Assembly: GCA_025345505.1 (NCBI GenBank) | Contig: JANVCC010000049.1 | Span: 8,756,335 to 8,820,334, forward strand | Length of the DNA: 64,000 bases | From: Todiramphus chloris collaris | Taxonomy: Eukaryota; Chordata; Aves; Coraciiformes; Alcedinidae | Direction: 5' to 3' | Shown here: piece after piece, positions 1 through 10,600 of the stretch | Numbering within the stretch: the first letter of the stretch is position 1 | Layout: the number at the start of each line of letters is the position of its first letter | Notes under the pieces: generated by a model | Databases searched by the model: none | What the model was told of the DNA's origin: nothing | The model's input: the letters and a program-made list of their open reading frames with translations, nothing else | Position numbers and translations under genes: made by a program

Positions 1-79
1 GGTGGTTTCTGATGCCATGTGTTGGGAAGAAGATACTTCCAAGAGATTCCTGCACCCAACAGGTACTGTGCAAATACCT

Positions 80-120
80 TGTGTGGTTTCTACATCTTCC
101 CCTGTGTGGTTTCTACAAGG
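80..120. repeat. Short direct duplication (about 23 bp period)
   Basis: The motif TGTGTGGTTTCTACA occurs twice, about 23 bases apart, separated by a CTTCCCC stretch. This is a small tandem duplication in flanking DNA with no evident function. Confidence 0.6.
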
Positions 121-1918
121 TTTATTTAGTGATCAGTCAGCAGCAAAATGACACCATAAGGGATTATCTTGCAATTATTTTGCAAGGTGGGTCCTTTGAG
201 TTTCCAGGTCTTTGACTTAAACTTTAGAAGGCTGCCTAGTTTCAACACAAGTGAAGAGGTTTGAGCAGTGTTTGTATTCAGGATGGCAAGATCTGTAGGT
301 AGAGATAAGTGCTAGATCAGTTCAATAGCTGGAAAAAAAATTAAAAAAAAAAAAAGAGGTGTTTTTGGACACCTTAAGCTCTCCAAGACCCATAGCATGA
401 TGCAGAGTGAGACGTTACACTAGCGTCAAGTGTGTTTGGTTTTAGGAATGAGCAGTGGTGATGCCATAGTGACAAGAAGCAAGGCTTTGATGCCCATATT
501 ACAAAGAATATGCAAACTTGTATTATTCCTTTGATTAGCTGCTCTCTGATATGTCAAGTCCATGAATAATCAAGCCTCATTTTCTAATTAGTTTTACTCA
601 TCACCCCGCTGCTCCATGCCTTTGCTCATTTGCATACCCTTCTTCCAGATAAGAGCCTTATTCTATGAGGCGCTGGCAGAGTTTCTGTCCCTCTCCCACC
701 ACAGCATTTCTTTGGTCCTTTTCTGGCTCTTTGCTCTCAAGCCCGGCTTCTTCTCATGTGCAATGACCATCTGATTGCTCTGTGCTTTTCCACTCTTTAT
801 AAAACCTGTTTCCTCAGGGAACAGGGTGATGTCTTCACGCTGCTTGTCTGTCCCCCACTGATATCTTTTGGCTCCATAATCCATTTTTACCCAACCATCA
901 AAGTACTGAGTTTGCACAGGTCTTAAGGAGCTGGTGGGGAGAGAGGTCCTTCTGGGACAGTGGAGGTCAAGACTGGAGCACCCGCTCCATCACTTTGAAG
1001 GCCAAAAATGGGAATAGTTGAATATCCTCTCCGCAAACCTGTTCAGCCATCAGCTGCTCCAGCCAAAAGAGACAATTACACAAAAGAAAGCTGCAGCAGT
1101 TGGGCTGGTGACAGTTATGTTTGTTATTTTAATAAATACGCTATTTTGATAGCACAGGAGGCTTTTCTGTAGTTATATCATTTATCTTCTACCCCTTTCC
1201 GCACAGGTACTGTAAGAAGAACCACATTATAAGGAGATTTAGCAAAGCAAAGCTAATGTCTCGTTTGCATTTCTTTTAATCAAGTTATTCTAATTGTGCT
1301 ATTGTGCAAATACAGTTTCCCCTCTGATTTGAAAACGACCTCATCCTCCCAGCAGCTGCAGCTGCCTCAGCAGCCATGGTAACCCCAGCCCAGTCCTGCC
1401 TCTCTGACCAGAGGTTTCACAACTGCCTGCACCCCTGCCCATACCTCTGTGGAGCAGCGGATGCAGGGAGCTACTCCTAGGTTGAACTGACATGAAATCC
1501 TGATCCTCTCAATAAGTTGGAGGTGTTAGTGTCTAATAAAGCTCAGTTTTGCACACCAACAGCCCACTGAACTCAAAGCTGATTTTTTTTCTTTTTGTTA
1601 AAGCCAAGCAGTCAGCATTTGCCAGCCAAATTCAGAGGTGAAATTGAGACGCTGTATAAACAAAGGTCTTCAGAAAGTATACGAGGATGTGATCACCAAT
1701 CCCACACAAAGAGATAACAGTTTCCTAAAGCTGCAAACATCAGTTTGGGGCTTGAGGCACAAGGTATTGTATTGATCTGTCTCTGGGCTTTTGCACACAA
1801 CCCCTTGCCTTTCTGAACTTTTCTGGGGGTAAGTAAGAGGGGGTCAGCCCAAGATGAGATCCTGTGCCAGCTCAGCTTGACCCTGCTGTTGCGTCTGCTA
1901 CAAAGTGCGTTGTATTTA

Positions 1919-2140
<222 letters not shown>

Positions 2141-4004
2141 TCAACACAACCACATCTTATGAAACATGCTTTAAAACTACTCCTGTGCAACTGGAATGCT
2201 TAGGGAATGTAAACACAGAGATAACAAAGAACTGCTGCCTATTAGACCAGATAATCTGCCACATGAAGTTGGGGTAACTTTTTTAGGGTTTTCTTCTTCC
2301 CCTAGTTCATCACATCCTCATTTCAATCCATTTCTTTACCATGTGTATTATTTATATCAATTGATATACTGGCAAAGTTCATTTGAGGTACCTAGGAATT
2401 TCCCCACAAGTTACCAAGTCTAGTTTAAAGTTGCCATAGTTTCTTATAAGAGCACCCACATCCCTAACATTGGAAAAAGTTGAATTTTCAGAGCATTTCT
2501 ATGCAGCATTACTTCAGCTATTGTAAAACTGAAGTCCCTTAATGCCTTAACATCAGCTGTAACTAATCTTTGTGCTAGCCTTGGAATTTAAGCAAATGTA
2601 CACAGGTTACTTGAAGATGTTACTTACTTGGAGAATCGCCTTGTTGGACTGGGAATAGGACTTGGAGGTAATCCATTACTGCTCACAAACATTTGCAGTG
2701 ATGGGGAGAAACATTGCTGCAAAAAAAGTCACAATAAGAGATTTCAGAATTCCCTTTTAAATACTGAGGTGTTTCCTCCCACCCTCCAAACAAAACATCT
2801 CCAGTTAAGGAAAGCCCAGTAACAGAATAAGGCTGAGATGATAAAATGCAATCTTACAAGCATTACAGCTTAGCTTGCAAAAATATCCTGGCTAATGCCA
2901 GCTGCTGATGGGGTGGGGGTCAGAAGGGACCAGCTGGTGGGAGAGGATGCTTGTAGGTGGAAGAGAAGAGGAGCAATGGCCATACACATGTGCTTCTCCG
3001 GGCATAGCCGTGCACATACACACAGAGGTGTGGGGTATCCCCTGTGTCAGCAGAGAAGGGTCATTTGTGGGAAGCAGGAATAGGGACCGTGTGTTTGGGG
3101 TCTGTGGGGATACTGTGTGCTGGGAAGAAGGCAGAGCTTTTGTTTTCCACTGGCATTACGAGGCACTCAATATTTTTCCTTGACCTCTTGACTTAAACCA
3201 GCTGCTGCACCAGCCGTTGAAACTTGCCCATGCTGTAAAACCTTAACAGCTCTGTTCTGTCTTGCTTTTATCTCATTTGGGGCAATTTTCATTTCTTTAG
3301 TGCCTAAGCAAATGTTTTGTGTCCCTAGATCAAAGCTAGGGAGCATCATTTACATACTCTGGGTGAGAAGGCAACAGACTGGAGCCCATCACTCATCAGT
3401 GAAAGGATGATCATTGTTTGTTTAGCCCATTCCAAAATAATGGCTCTGCTGGGAACACCAACCCAGTATGCATCATATCTTTTATAGTATATATTAACTT
3501 AGTGTAGACATTAGGCCATCATTATTCTCTCCTTTTAATTCTCATGTATTAGCATTCAGAATCAGTTTTAACCCAGCACACATCTTTTGTTATTTCATAC
3601 TGTAAAGTGAATAAAGCTGGAGGTAAATGTTTTTTTTTTTTTATATAAACGACTGTTGAGAGAATGATGGATATAAGGCACGGAAACATCTTTATAATTT
3701 TAAGGCTTGAATTTCAGAACACAACGTTTTCATTAAATGGTGCAATCCATTCATTTTGGAGATACAGATATAAAAAGAAGCAAATTAACTCAGTAGTCCT
3801 CATGCCTAGAATCTTTGTGATAAAATTGCCTATTATTGTGAGTGTAAATGTTTTCAAAATATTAAAGACAAATGGAAAAAAATAGGAAAGATGGGATAGG
3901 TTGCTCAAGGATGAAAACCATAAAAACATCCCCTCAAAACACCACATGTATCTGGTGAAATTACTTAAACAGAATTTCTGTGAGAGGAGGAGAAAGAGGC
4001 AGGC

Positions 4005-4044
4005 TTTTTTATTATTATTATTATTATTTAATTTATTTATTTGT
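4005..4044. repeat. (TTA)n simple repeat with AT-rich tail
   Basis: A T-run leads into about seven TTA units and then TTTA-type units. This is an ordinary AT-rich microsatellite and is likely to vary in length between individuals. Confidence 0.9.
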
Positions 4045-5187
4045 GATGGATAAAGGTCTATGAGAGTGTTTTCAAATTATTTTCTTTGCTGTCTGCTGTG
4101 AGTATTAGAAAATTCAGCTCTTGGCTGATTGGCCAGGCAGAGAAACAGGAATCAGAAGCAACAGGGGAGCAAAAGCTGAGCACTGTAATGGGGAGGACGG
4201 CTCCCTCCTCCTGCTTAGGAGGGGAAGAAGCTCAGACATTTCCATTCCTACCTGAAATCATGGGTTAGTTAGAGGGAAGGAGCATTAAAAGATGCTGGAG
4301 CACATCAAAATGGGGGTGTTCAGGCCCCAGGTCCTGCCCCAGCTGCTTTTCCTTGGAAGAACAGAAGGACACTGGGAATGGGGTGAAAACCTCCTTTAGA
4401 CAGAAGCTTCATTTTGTATTTGCTGTTTCTAAGTCACTTTCAAGGCTGCAGTTCTCTGGGGCATTAATTGCCATGACATCAATTGCACCCGAGAGGGAAA
4501 GAGAAACCCCAGGCTCACTTGCTGTGCTGTGACCCTGGCCCTGCCAGGCGTTTGCATGCAGTGGGTGGGTGGCCCTGCAGAATGGCACAGAATGAGTGGC
4601 GGCTTCGCAGCCATGCTCCCAGCACGACCGGGCTGAGCACTGGTGTGCTCCCATCCACTAGGCCTCTTTGACAACGTGCCAGGAGCTGGAGGGCTGAACA
4701 TCATTTGCATATAAATATACAAGGGACTTTAATCAGAGAGAAACTCACAGAGTCCTCATTGTTATTGTTTTATTTACAGAACACTTGCATTGTGCAAAGG
4801 GGTTTGAAAATCTGCTGACAGAGATAGCACATGTTATTTGCTACCTGAATCAACTGAAACCACTTGGGGCATCACGGAAAACAGCCAATGCGTTCAACCC
4901 CCCAGCCAAAACCTGGATGTTAAGTGTGTGGTGTGGAGAGAAAGCCCAGCCTGGTGCCCAGCGGGGCCAGTGATGGAGGGGTGTGATGGACGGGCTGGCC
5001 GGTGGCACTGCAGACATGCCGCTGCTATTAAATGGGACGTTCCCTGCTGGAACAGCAGCCTCCACCCTGGGCAGCCTGCTGCCGCAGGGAGCTCAGACCG
5101 CCTGGGAACGGCGACAGGGCCACACAGAGCCCTCCGGGGACGTGGCACTATTCTGCCTGCCGCATGGCCTGGCACTGTGGAAAGAGT

Positions 5188-5400
5188 GCTGAGCCCCCCG
5201 GTTCGCCCGAGTGCCAGCCATGGCTGGAGCAGGTCTCAGCACCGACCCTGGGTGCCGGGCCACGCTCAGCGTGTCCAGTGCCGGCCGTGGCTGGAGTGCA
5301 GCTCAGCACCGAGCCCCCCGGTGCAGGACCCCGCTCGGTGTGTCCAGTGCCGGCCGTGGCCGGAGCGAGGCTCAGCGCCGAGCCCCGGGTGCCGCAGCGC
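5188..5400. repeat. GC-rich minisatellite, unit 67-69 bp, about 3 copies
   Basis: The phrase GTGCC(A/G)GCC(A/G)TGGC(T/C)GGAG recurs at 5,211, 5,278 and 5,347, giving periods of 67 and 69 bases. Each copy is followed by a segment like CTCAGCACCGA, and a CCAGTGCC join links the later copies. A partial extra unit, the GAGCCCCCCGG phrase, precedes the first full copy at about 5,190. The array lies just upstream of the coding exon, inside the CpG island. It may be length-polymorphic and could affect the promoter, but no function is shown. Confidence 0.85.
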
Positions 5401-5483
5401 AGAGCTCTGTGCGCTGGTACGGGTCGATGCCTGCGCAGAGCTCGCCGGTACCGCGCAGTCCGGGCCCCGGCCCCGCTCTCGGC

Positions 5484-5489
5484 CACGTG
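5484..5489. promoter_or_regulatory. Canonical E-box CACGTG in the CpG island
   Basis: The palindrome CACGTG sits in the context GGCCACGTGCGG, about 110 bases before the assembly gap. USF/MYC-type bHLH factors bind this hexamer, and it is common in CpG-island promoters. Whether it is used here is inference from position only. Confidence 0.45.
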
Positions 5490-5514
5490 CGGGGCGCCGC
5501 GCGCCGCCCCGGGA

Positions 5515-5595
5515 GAGGCCAGGGCGGGGGCGGTCCGGGCGGAGGGGGCGGTGCCCGGCGAGGGGGGCGGGGCGGAGGCGCGCGGAGGGGGAGGC
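5515..5595. promoter_or_regulatory. G-rich tract with Sp1-type GC box, G-quadruplex-prone
   Basis: The last 80 bases before the assembly gap are runs of G on the + strand, including GGGGCGGGGC at 5,564-5,573, a classical Sp1/KLF GC box. Several runs of three or more G lie close together, the arrangement expected of quadruplex-forming DNA. This probably explains why the assembly breaks at the next base. It is a plausible core promoter element, but no transcription start can be placed. Confidence 0.55.
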
Positions 5596-5995
5596 NNNNN
5601 NNNNNNNNNNNNNNNNNNNNNNNNNNNNNNNNNNNNNNNNNNNNNNNNNNNNNNNNNNNNNNNNNNNNNNNNNNNNNNNNNNNNNNNNNNNNNNNNNNNN
5701 NNNNNNNNNNNNNNNNNNNNNNNNNNNNNNNNNNNNNNNNNNNNNNNNNNNNNNNNNNNNNNNNNNNNNNNNNNNNNNNNNNNNNNNNNNNNNNNNNNNN
5801 NNNNNNNNNNNNNNNNNNNNNNNNNNNNNNNNNNNNNNNNNNNNNNNNNNNNNNNNNNNNNNNNNNNNNNNNNNNNNNNNNNNNNNNNNNNNNNNNNNNN
5901 NNNNNNNNNNNNNNNNNNNNNNNNNNNNNNNNNNNNNNNNNNNNNNNNNNNNNNNNNNNNNNNNNNNNNNNNNNNNNNNNNNNNNNNNNNNNNNN
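5596..5995. other. Assembly gap, 400 N
   Basis: Exactly 400 undetermined bases. The round number suggests either an estimated or a placeholder gap size. It interrupts the GC-rich promoter/5'UTR immediately upstream of the HS6ST2 start. The gap may hide the transcription start, part of the 5'UTR, or an N-terminal coding extension. Confidence 0.99.
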
Positions 5996-6048
5996 CCCCG
6001 CGGTGGCGGCGGCTGCTGCGGCGGCGGCGGTGAGCGGCGGAGGCGGCG

Positions 6049-6582
6049 ATGCGCGTCGCTCCCGGCGACGATGGAGGACCGGTCCCACAAGGTGCTGCTG
6101 GCGCTGGTGATGCTTTTCCTCTTCGCCGTGATCGTGCTGCAGTACGTCTGCCCGGGCACCGAGTGCCAGCTCCTGCGACTCCGCGCCCTCAGCCCCGCCG
6201 CCGCCGCCGACCCGTACCGGGCGGAGGACGAGACGCCGGCGCGTTTCGTTCCCCGTTTCAATTTCTCCGCCGGCGACTTGCTGCGGCGGGTGGACTTCAA
6301 CATCAAGGGGGACGACCTGATCGTCTTCCTGCACATCCAGAAGACGGGCGGCACCACCTTCGGCCGGCACCTGGTCCGCAACATCCAGCTGGAGCAGCCC
6401 TGCGAGTGCCGCGCCGGGCAGAAGAAGTGCACCTGCCACCGGCCCGGCAAGCGGGAGACCTGGCTCTTCTCCCGCTTCTCCACCGGCTGGAGCTGCGGGC
6501 TGCACGCCGACTGGACCGAGCTCACCAACTGCGTCCCCTCCGTGGTGGACAGCAAGAAGGAGGTGCGGCTTCGGCCCTCTAG
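6049..6582 (+). other. Upstream ORF overlapping the HS6ST2 coding sequence out of frame
   Basis: An ATG at 6,049, 22 bases before the HS6ST2 start and in a different frame, opens a 177-codon frame. It ends with TAG at 6,580-6,582, the last three bases of the exon. The ATG context has G at -3 and C at +4, weaker than the main start (A at -3, G at +4). The product would be rich in Arg, Pro, Ala and Gly, as expected from reading GC-rich DNA out of frame, and matches no family I know. It could act as a translation-damping overlapping uORF if the mRNA leader includes this ATG. I do not claim a protein. Confidence 0.35.
6071..6582 (+). CDS. HS6ST2: Heparan sulfate 6-O-sulfotransferase 2, first coding exon (partial CDS)
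   Basis: Golgi type II membrane enzyme that transfers sulfate from PAPS to the 6-O position of glucosamine in heparan sulfate, tuning FGF and other growth-factor signalling. The exon encodes 170 full codons plus two bases of Arg171. Residues 1-7 are a short cytosolic tail and 8-27 a hydrophobic signal anchor. A stem follows, with an NFS N-glycosylation sequon at 64-66. The catalytic domain begins near 74, with HIQKTGGTTF (88-97) as the 5'-phosphosulfate (PAPS) binding loop. Then come a Cys-rich segment (CECRAGQKKCTC, 111-122) and FSRFSTGWSCGLHADWTELT, highly conserved in the family. The tail/anchor (LLALVMLFLFAVIVLQYVCP) and the GTECQLLRL stem match HS6ST2 rather than HS6ST1 or HS6ST3. The start at 6,071 has a strong Kozak context and aligns with the usual short-form start. 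The frame is open upstream to the gap, so a longer N-terminus cannot be excluded. The C-terminal part of the sulfotransferase domain lies outside the window. Confidence 0.95.
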
Positions 6583-6588
6583 GTGAGG
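6583..6588 (+). other. HS6ST2: Splice donor of HS6ST2 exon 1
   Basis: The exon ends RPS-AG and is followed by GTGAGG, a good match to the vertebrate donor consensus. Splitting Arg171 after its second base (phase 2) agrees with the known junction after RLRPS in HS6ST2. Reading on without splicing meets TGA at 6,584-6,586, so splicing is required. Confidence 0.9.
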
Positions 6589-7060
6589 CTGGGCGGGGGC
6601 CCCGGGCCTTCCCCCGGGGGCTTCCGTGCACCCCGGTCCCTCCCCGGCTTGCGGCGGGATGGGCGATGGACCCGCCGCTGGGCGCAGCCGTGGCGGGGCC
6701 GCCGCTGCGGTGAGGGGAGGGCGGGTGGGGAGCTCGGTCAGTACCGAGCACCGTGGAGCGGAGCAGGCTGCAAACCGGGGTGCAGCGAGGGCTCCGGCAG
6801 CCAGACCGGCCGGGGAACGCCGGGGCGGCTCTGCGGAGCCAACAGAACCCGACCCGCGCTCCGCTGCCAGTTGAGTGCTCTGAATGGTGCCCCGCAGGCT
6901 GTCGCGATTGTAACCGCTGGCGGGGAGAGCCCGGGAGTTCCAGAGCCCGGTCCGTAGCGCAGCGAGCATCCTGCACGGTGCCGCGCGAAGAGGCCTGGCA
7001 GTCCCGCGGCTCGCACAGGAGCGAGGGTCCTCCAGCTGCCCGCAGAGCTTTCCCGTCTCC

Positions 7061-9890
7061 GGCAAGCCACCTGGTTGTACTGAGCTCCCCGGGTAGATGT
7101 GCTGGAGCTCCTGGGTATGCCAGGAATGAAGCTCGGTTTTAGGAGTGCTCCCGAGCCACTGTTCCTTCTGAAGTTTAGCATATGCGGATGGGGGCCTTGC
7201 CAAGTGAAGGTTACTTTTAGGGCTGAGTTACCTGTAAATATTTGCGTTGTCCTTCAGCCCTAACCTTGTTTATTTTGCGTTTGCATTTTGAATGTTAGTG
7301 ACACTGCTTTCTTCATCCCTGCACCTTCCTGTGAAGTTGCGAAGCTCACCTGGCCGCAGCTGGGTGGTTACCGAAACTGCGGCCTCTGCCTTGTGGAAAA
7401 GCCCATCTGGTCGCTTGTGACCAGCGAGGATGCGCTTCCTCTGCTGCGGGAGCCGGCTGATTACAGCCTGCCTTCAGTTGTAGCTTGTCCATGGGTGGGC
7501 ACGCAGCTCTACCGTGTAGCAGGACAGCTCAGGGGGTTTTTCACGTTGCTTCACTGGGAAACTAGAAACTAGGGTATTCCTCCTCCTGCACGGTTAAGGC
7601 TAATGTCAGGTCCCCTTACAGTGAGTGTACTGTTTCGTATCACGCTATCTGAAGTCAAGTCTAAGCACAGATTCACTTGAAATAGAAAACAATTTCTTTC
7701 TAGAGTTCCTTTTATATAGTGTGACACTACACTGCCATCTAGTAGAAAAATGGTTAGTGTCATTATTTTCCTGTACCCAAGAAGCAGCTCTTCATGAGAC
7801 TTGGCTATTGTGATTCCTGCTCTTTTGTTTTCCCTACTGCTTTAAAATTTATTTGTCTCATTTTTGTGATATCCCATTTCAAAACATCGGGGAACCAATT
7901 CCTTGCCCTCTGGATCTATTACCTTCCTGGGTTCAGGCTGTGGAGCCTTGCAGGCTGCATAGTTTGTTTTACCTGTCCTATAAATATGTTCTTTGTCAGC
8001 AGAAATGGAAATTGCATAATGTGTGCTCTCTTTTGCTGAATGGCCTCCAGTGATCTTTCTCTCCCTTCCCCCAGAGATGGGTCTGGCCTGCAGAGCTGTG
8101 GCTGTGGGGCAGGGATTCCCTTCCTTCCCTAGAGACAGGTCAGTCTGTGCTCTAGTTCAGTCATGTCCTCCAGAAAATGTGGATAGTCCTTGTCCTGAAC
8201 CCACCACCTTAGGCAGAAGGGCCAGCCAAGCTTTGAGAGCTGAGTTTTTGTCAGTAGCTTTTGGATTTGTGTTTTGTTCTGCTTGTTTTACTGGTGGGGG
8301 TTTTTTTGACCTATTGGATTACCAAACATGCTTTTCTGAGTTGAAACAGAAGCTTTTTTTGTACCTGCTCAATAGTTCAGAGCGACGGTTCCTTGTCCAT
8401 CAAACCATACACATCGTCATATCTGACTTGTGAGAGGTTGCTGGACTCATGACTTGGGATTGATGCCAGGAGAGGGGGTTGAAAATGAAACTGCGATGAT
8501 TTTGTTAGGTAGAGGTCTGCTCTCTCAAAGGCTTTGAAATGATATTATATTTTTAATAACCTCATTACACAGCTTGCTTAATAGCTGTAGTTATTCTCCC
8601 AAGTAATGTCTTGACAAGCAATTATTTGGACTGCAACTTCTAAATGTTTAAAAATACAGGAAGAGAAGTTCTTAAATGAACAATAGTCCCTTCAAGTCTT
8701 CCTGCCCATTGTAATAACTTGTCTTTAATTTTATTTTGCATTTTCAATTTAGCAACTTTCAGCTGACAACGAGTTAATTAGCACCTATACCTAGTGCCAG
8801 TAACAGACACTAATCTAAGCACTTTCTGGACTGATAATAGCTTCTTTCAGAGCAGCGTAGGTGTGGGATAAGGGTGTCTGAGCAGAGGAGCCTCGCAGGC
8901 TCTGAGCAGGGCCACTGTGGCTGTGAGGTTTTTGTGGGGGAAGCCCGACCCTCGGAGGTGGTACATGCTGGGTCAGTGCTGGTGGGGATGGTAGGAATGG
9001 CACAGTCCTGGTGTGCAAAGGCGGGGGGAGCAGCTTGGGAGAGTGCAGCATCCATTTGGGAAGCATCATCAGGGCAGGGAGCAGGACTTGATCAGTTGGC
9101 CACTTGGTTCATTTGAGAACACTTTCCTCAGGTGAATCTTGGCTTGACCAGGGTGGTAATTCCTGCATTTATAATCACTTATAAAAGCAAGTCCCACTGT
9201 AAGAGTGATTTGAACTGCTTGGCAGCCGCATAATGCAATCTGTATCTACTGTCTTTGGGCTCTGTAGCTTTCTCTGGGAATAGCCAAATGAGTGGTCAAT
9301 GTTCCAACAAACTTTTTAGTGTGCACATGTGTGTGATTACTTCTCACAGAAGTTTGCCTTGAGGACCATGGAGACTACTTGCCAGATTGCCGATTAGTGG
9401 GACTGTTCTGTAGGGGCCTTTCCTTTTGTTTTAAAAATTCTGCCTTTGTTAGTCTAGAGGATGCTATGGATCTCTTACCACTCAGGGAGAGTGATCACTG
9501 TGATAGAATCTGATAGGATCAACCTGGAGGGTGTGCCCATGAACACTGTGGGCAACTAGGTTCTTCATCCTCCACCCTCTGCCCTTTATCCCATCGCTAG
9601 TCTGCCTCTATTTTTCTTTGGGAATTGCAGAGCTGAAGGGCAGATCCATGCACTGGAGCAGTAGAAATACTCAGGAGGGCTGTTGTGATGGGGTTTTTTG
9701 TTGATTTGGATTTAATACAATGGTGCTTTCTTGTCTGTGAGCCTGTATGTTCCCAAAATTTGTGTTGCTCTGTAGTGGTGGTCTATGCTTCTTAATATGA
9801 AGTAGCTAAATGAATCTCTCTCGCCTCCTTTGATCCTTTCTTGCCCTAAAGGATAATGAATCTTTGAGTATGGGGAGAGGAATTATTTTT
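7061..9890. other. Intronic stretch, nothing recognised
   Basis: AT-moderate intron DNA after the CpG island. Open frames reach at most about 136 codons, on both strands, with no protein family resemblance. A phrase near 9,500 (GTGATAGAATCTGATAGG) faintly recalls an antisense CR1 tail but is too short to call. Confidence 0.5.
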
Positions 9891-9899
9891 TTCCCTTCT

Positions 9900-10600
9900 G
9901 GATCCCATCAGGGTACATGGTCTGTATGCGCCCTTTTCTGCTGTCTCCTCTTCTACCAGTGCTGCTCACCGCTGCAGCATCTGGAAATCCTGGGTGAGGA
10001 AAGGGGAAGGTTCAGTCACAGCTGGTGCTTTGGGTGCTCTGGATTTGCTGCTAGGAAGATTGGTGGACTGGGCTGATGGTGGTTGCAGAAAGGGAGGGGG
10101 GTGTCTCAGCCGCTTGGCATCATTGGTGAGAAAGGAGAAATGTGCCTTTTCCTAGTCATGAGTAACTGACCTGGGTCAGTTGATTGATTGTGGAAGCCTC
10201 AAAGCTTTTGGCACATTGAACAGAGGCAGCATCCAAAGTAACTGTGCGTGAGAGCATCACAGAACTGAGATTTCACTCTGCTCTGGCTAATTATTATGTG
10301 AAGTATTTACCGAACTTGTCCATAGCAATAAATCCAGTGGCACCATTCTTCCAGTGGCAAGAAACAAAAGGCCTTGGGGTTAGACTGGAAAATGTAATGA
10401 GACATGGGAGCAAATACAGATACCCACATTCTTAAGTGGTGTCATGGCTTTGTACCCTCATCGGGTGAGACACATGGCTGTCGGTTAAGGTTGGACTGTA
10501 TTTGGTGGACCTCCAGGCTAGCATTAAAGGAAAGAGATGCTCTCCATTGTGAGGAAAATGAGCTTGCAGAACTGCCTCTGGAGCCAGAAAGTCTGAGATT
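9900..10600 (+). mobile_element. Decayed Ty3/gypsy-like reverse transcriptase/RNase H remnant
   Basis: Three successive + strand frames give colinear residues resembling the polymerase of Ty3/gypsy-class LTR retroelements. Frame A holds KEKCAFS at 10,132-10,152, two in-frame stops, then LGQLIDCGSL at 10,171-10,200, like the KC.F and LG..ID..GL motifs of the RT thumb. The next frame holds ITELR (10,256-10,270) and NYYVKYLPNLS (10,289-10,321), resembling the RT/RNase H connection, and stops at 10,433. The third holds SRLALKERDALHCEENELA at 10,512-10,568, resembling the RNase H SR.L...E...E.ELA region. Motif order and spacing fit the family. A weaker RT resemblance begins near 9,916. Stops and frame changes mean the copy is dead. 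No LTRs, gag or integrase were recognised. The call rests on motif recall and was not checked by search. Confidence 0.55.

Larger units (their letters stand above)
5070..7060. promoter_or_regulatory. CpG island around the HS6ST2 first coding exon
   Basis: GC content and CpG density rise sharply from about 5,070 and fall again by about 7,060. The region spans the flank, the assembly gap, the coding exon and the first 0.5 kb of the intron. Such islands normally mark the promoter of a vertebrate gene, so transcription of HS6ST2 probably starts inside it, possibly within the missing 400 bases. No TATA box is visible near the exon, which fits a GC-rich dispersed promoter. The limits are judged by eye, not computed. 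Confidence 0.8.

Noticed and set aside
4838-6586. 582-codon + strand frame in line with HS6ST2, starting upstream at 4,838
   Set aside because: It includes 133 undetermined residues and a repeat-derived segment. Only the part from 6,071 has family support. A shorter extension starting within the gap remains possible.
5266-7203. Very long minus-strand open frames (534 and 645 codons) through the exon
   Set aside because: They run through the 400-N gap, which counts as open, and through GC-rich DNA where stops are rare. Their Pro/Arg/Ala-rich translation mirrors the HS6ST2 exon and matches no family.
9495-9530. Possible antisense CR1 tail (GATAGAATCTGATAGG)
   Set aside because: Only a few bases resemble the CR1 end, and no 3' UTR follows.
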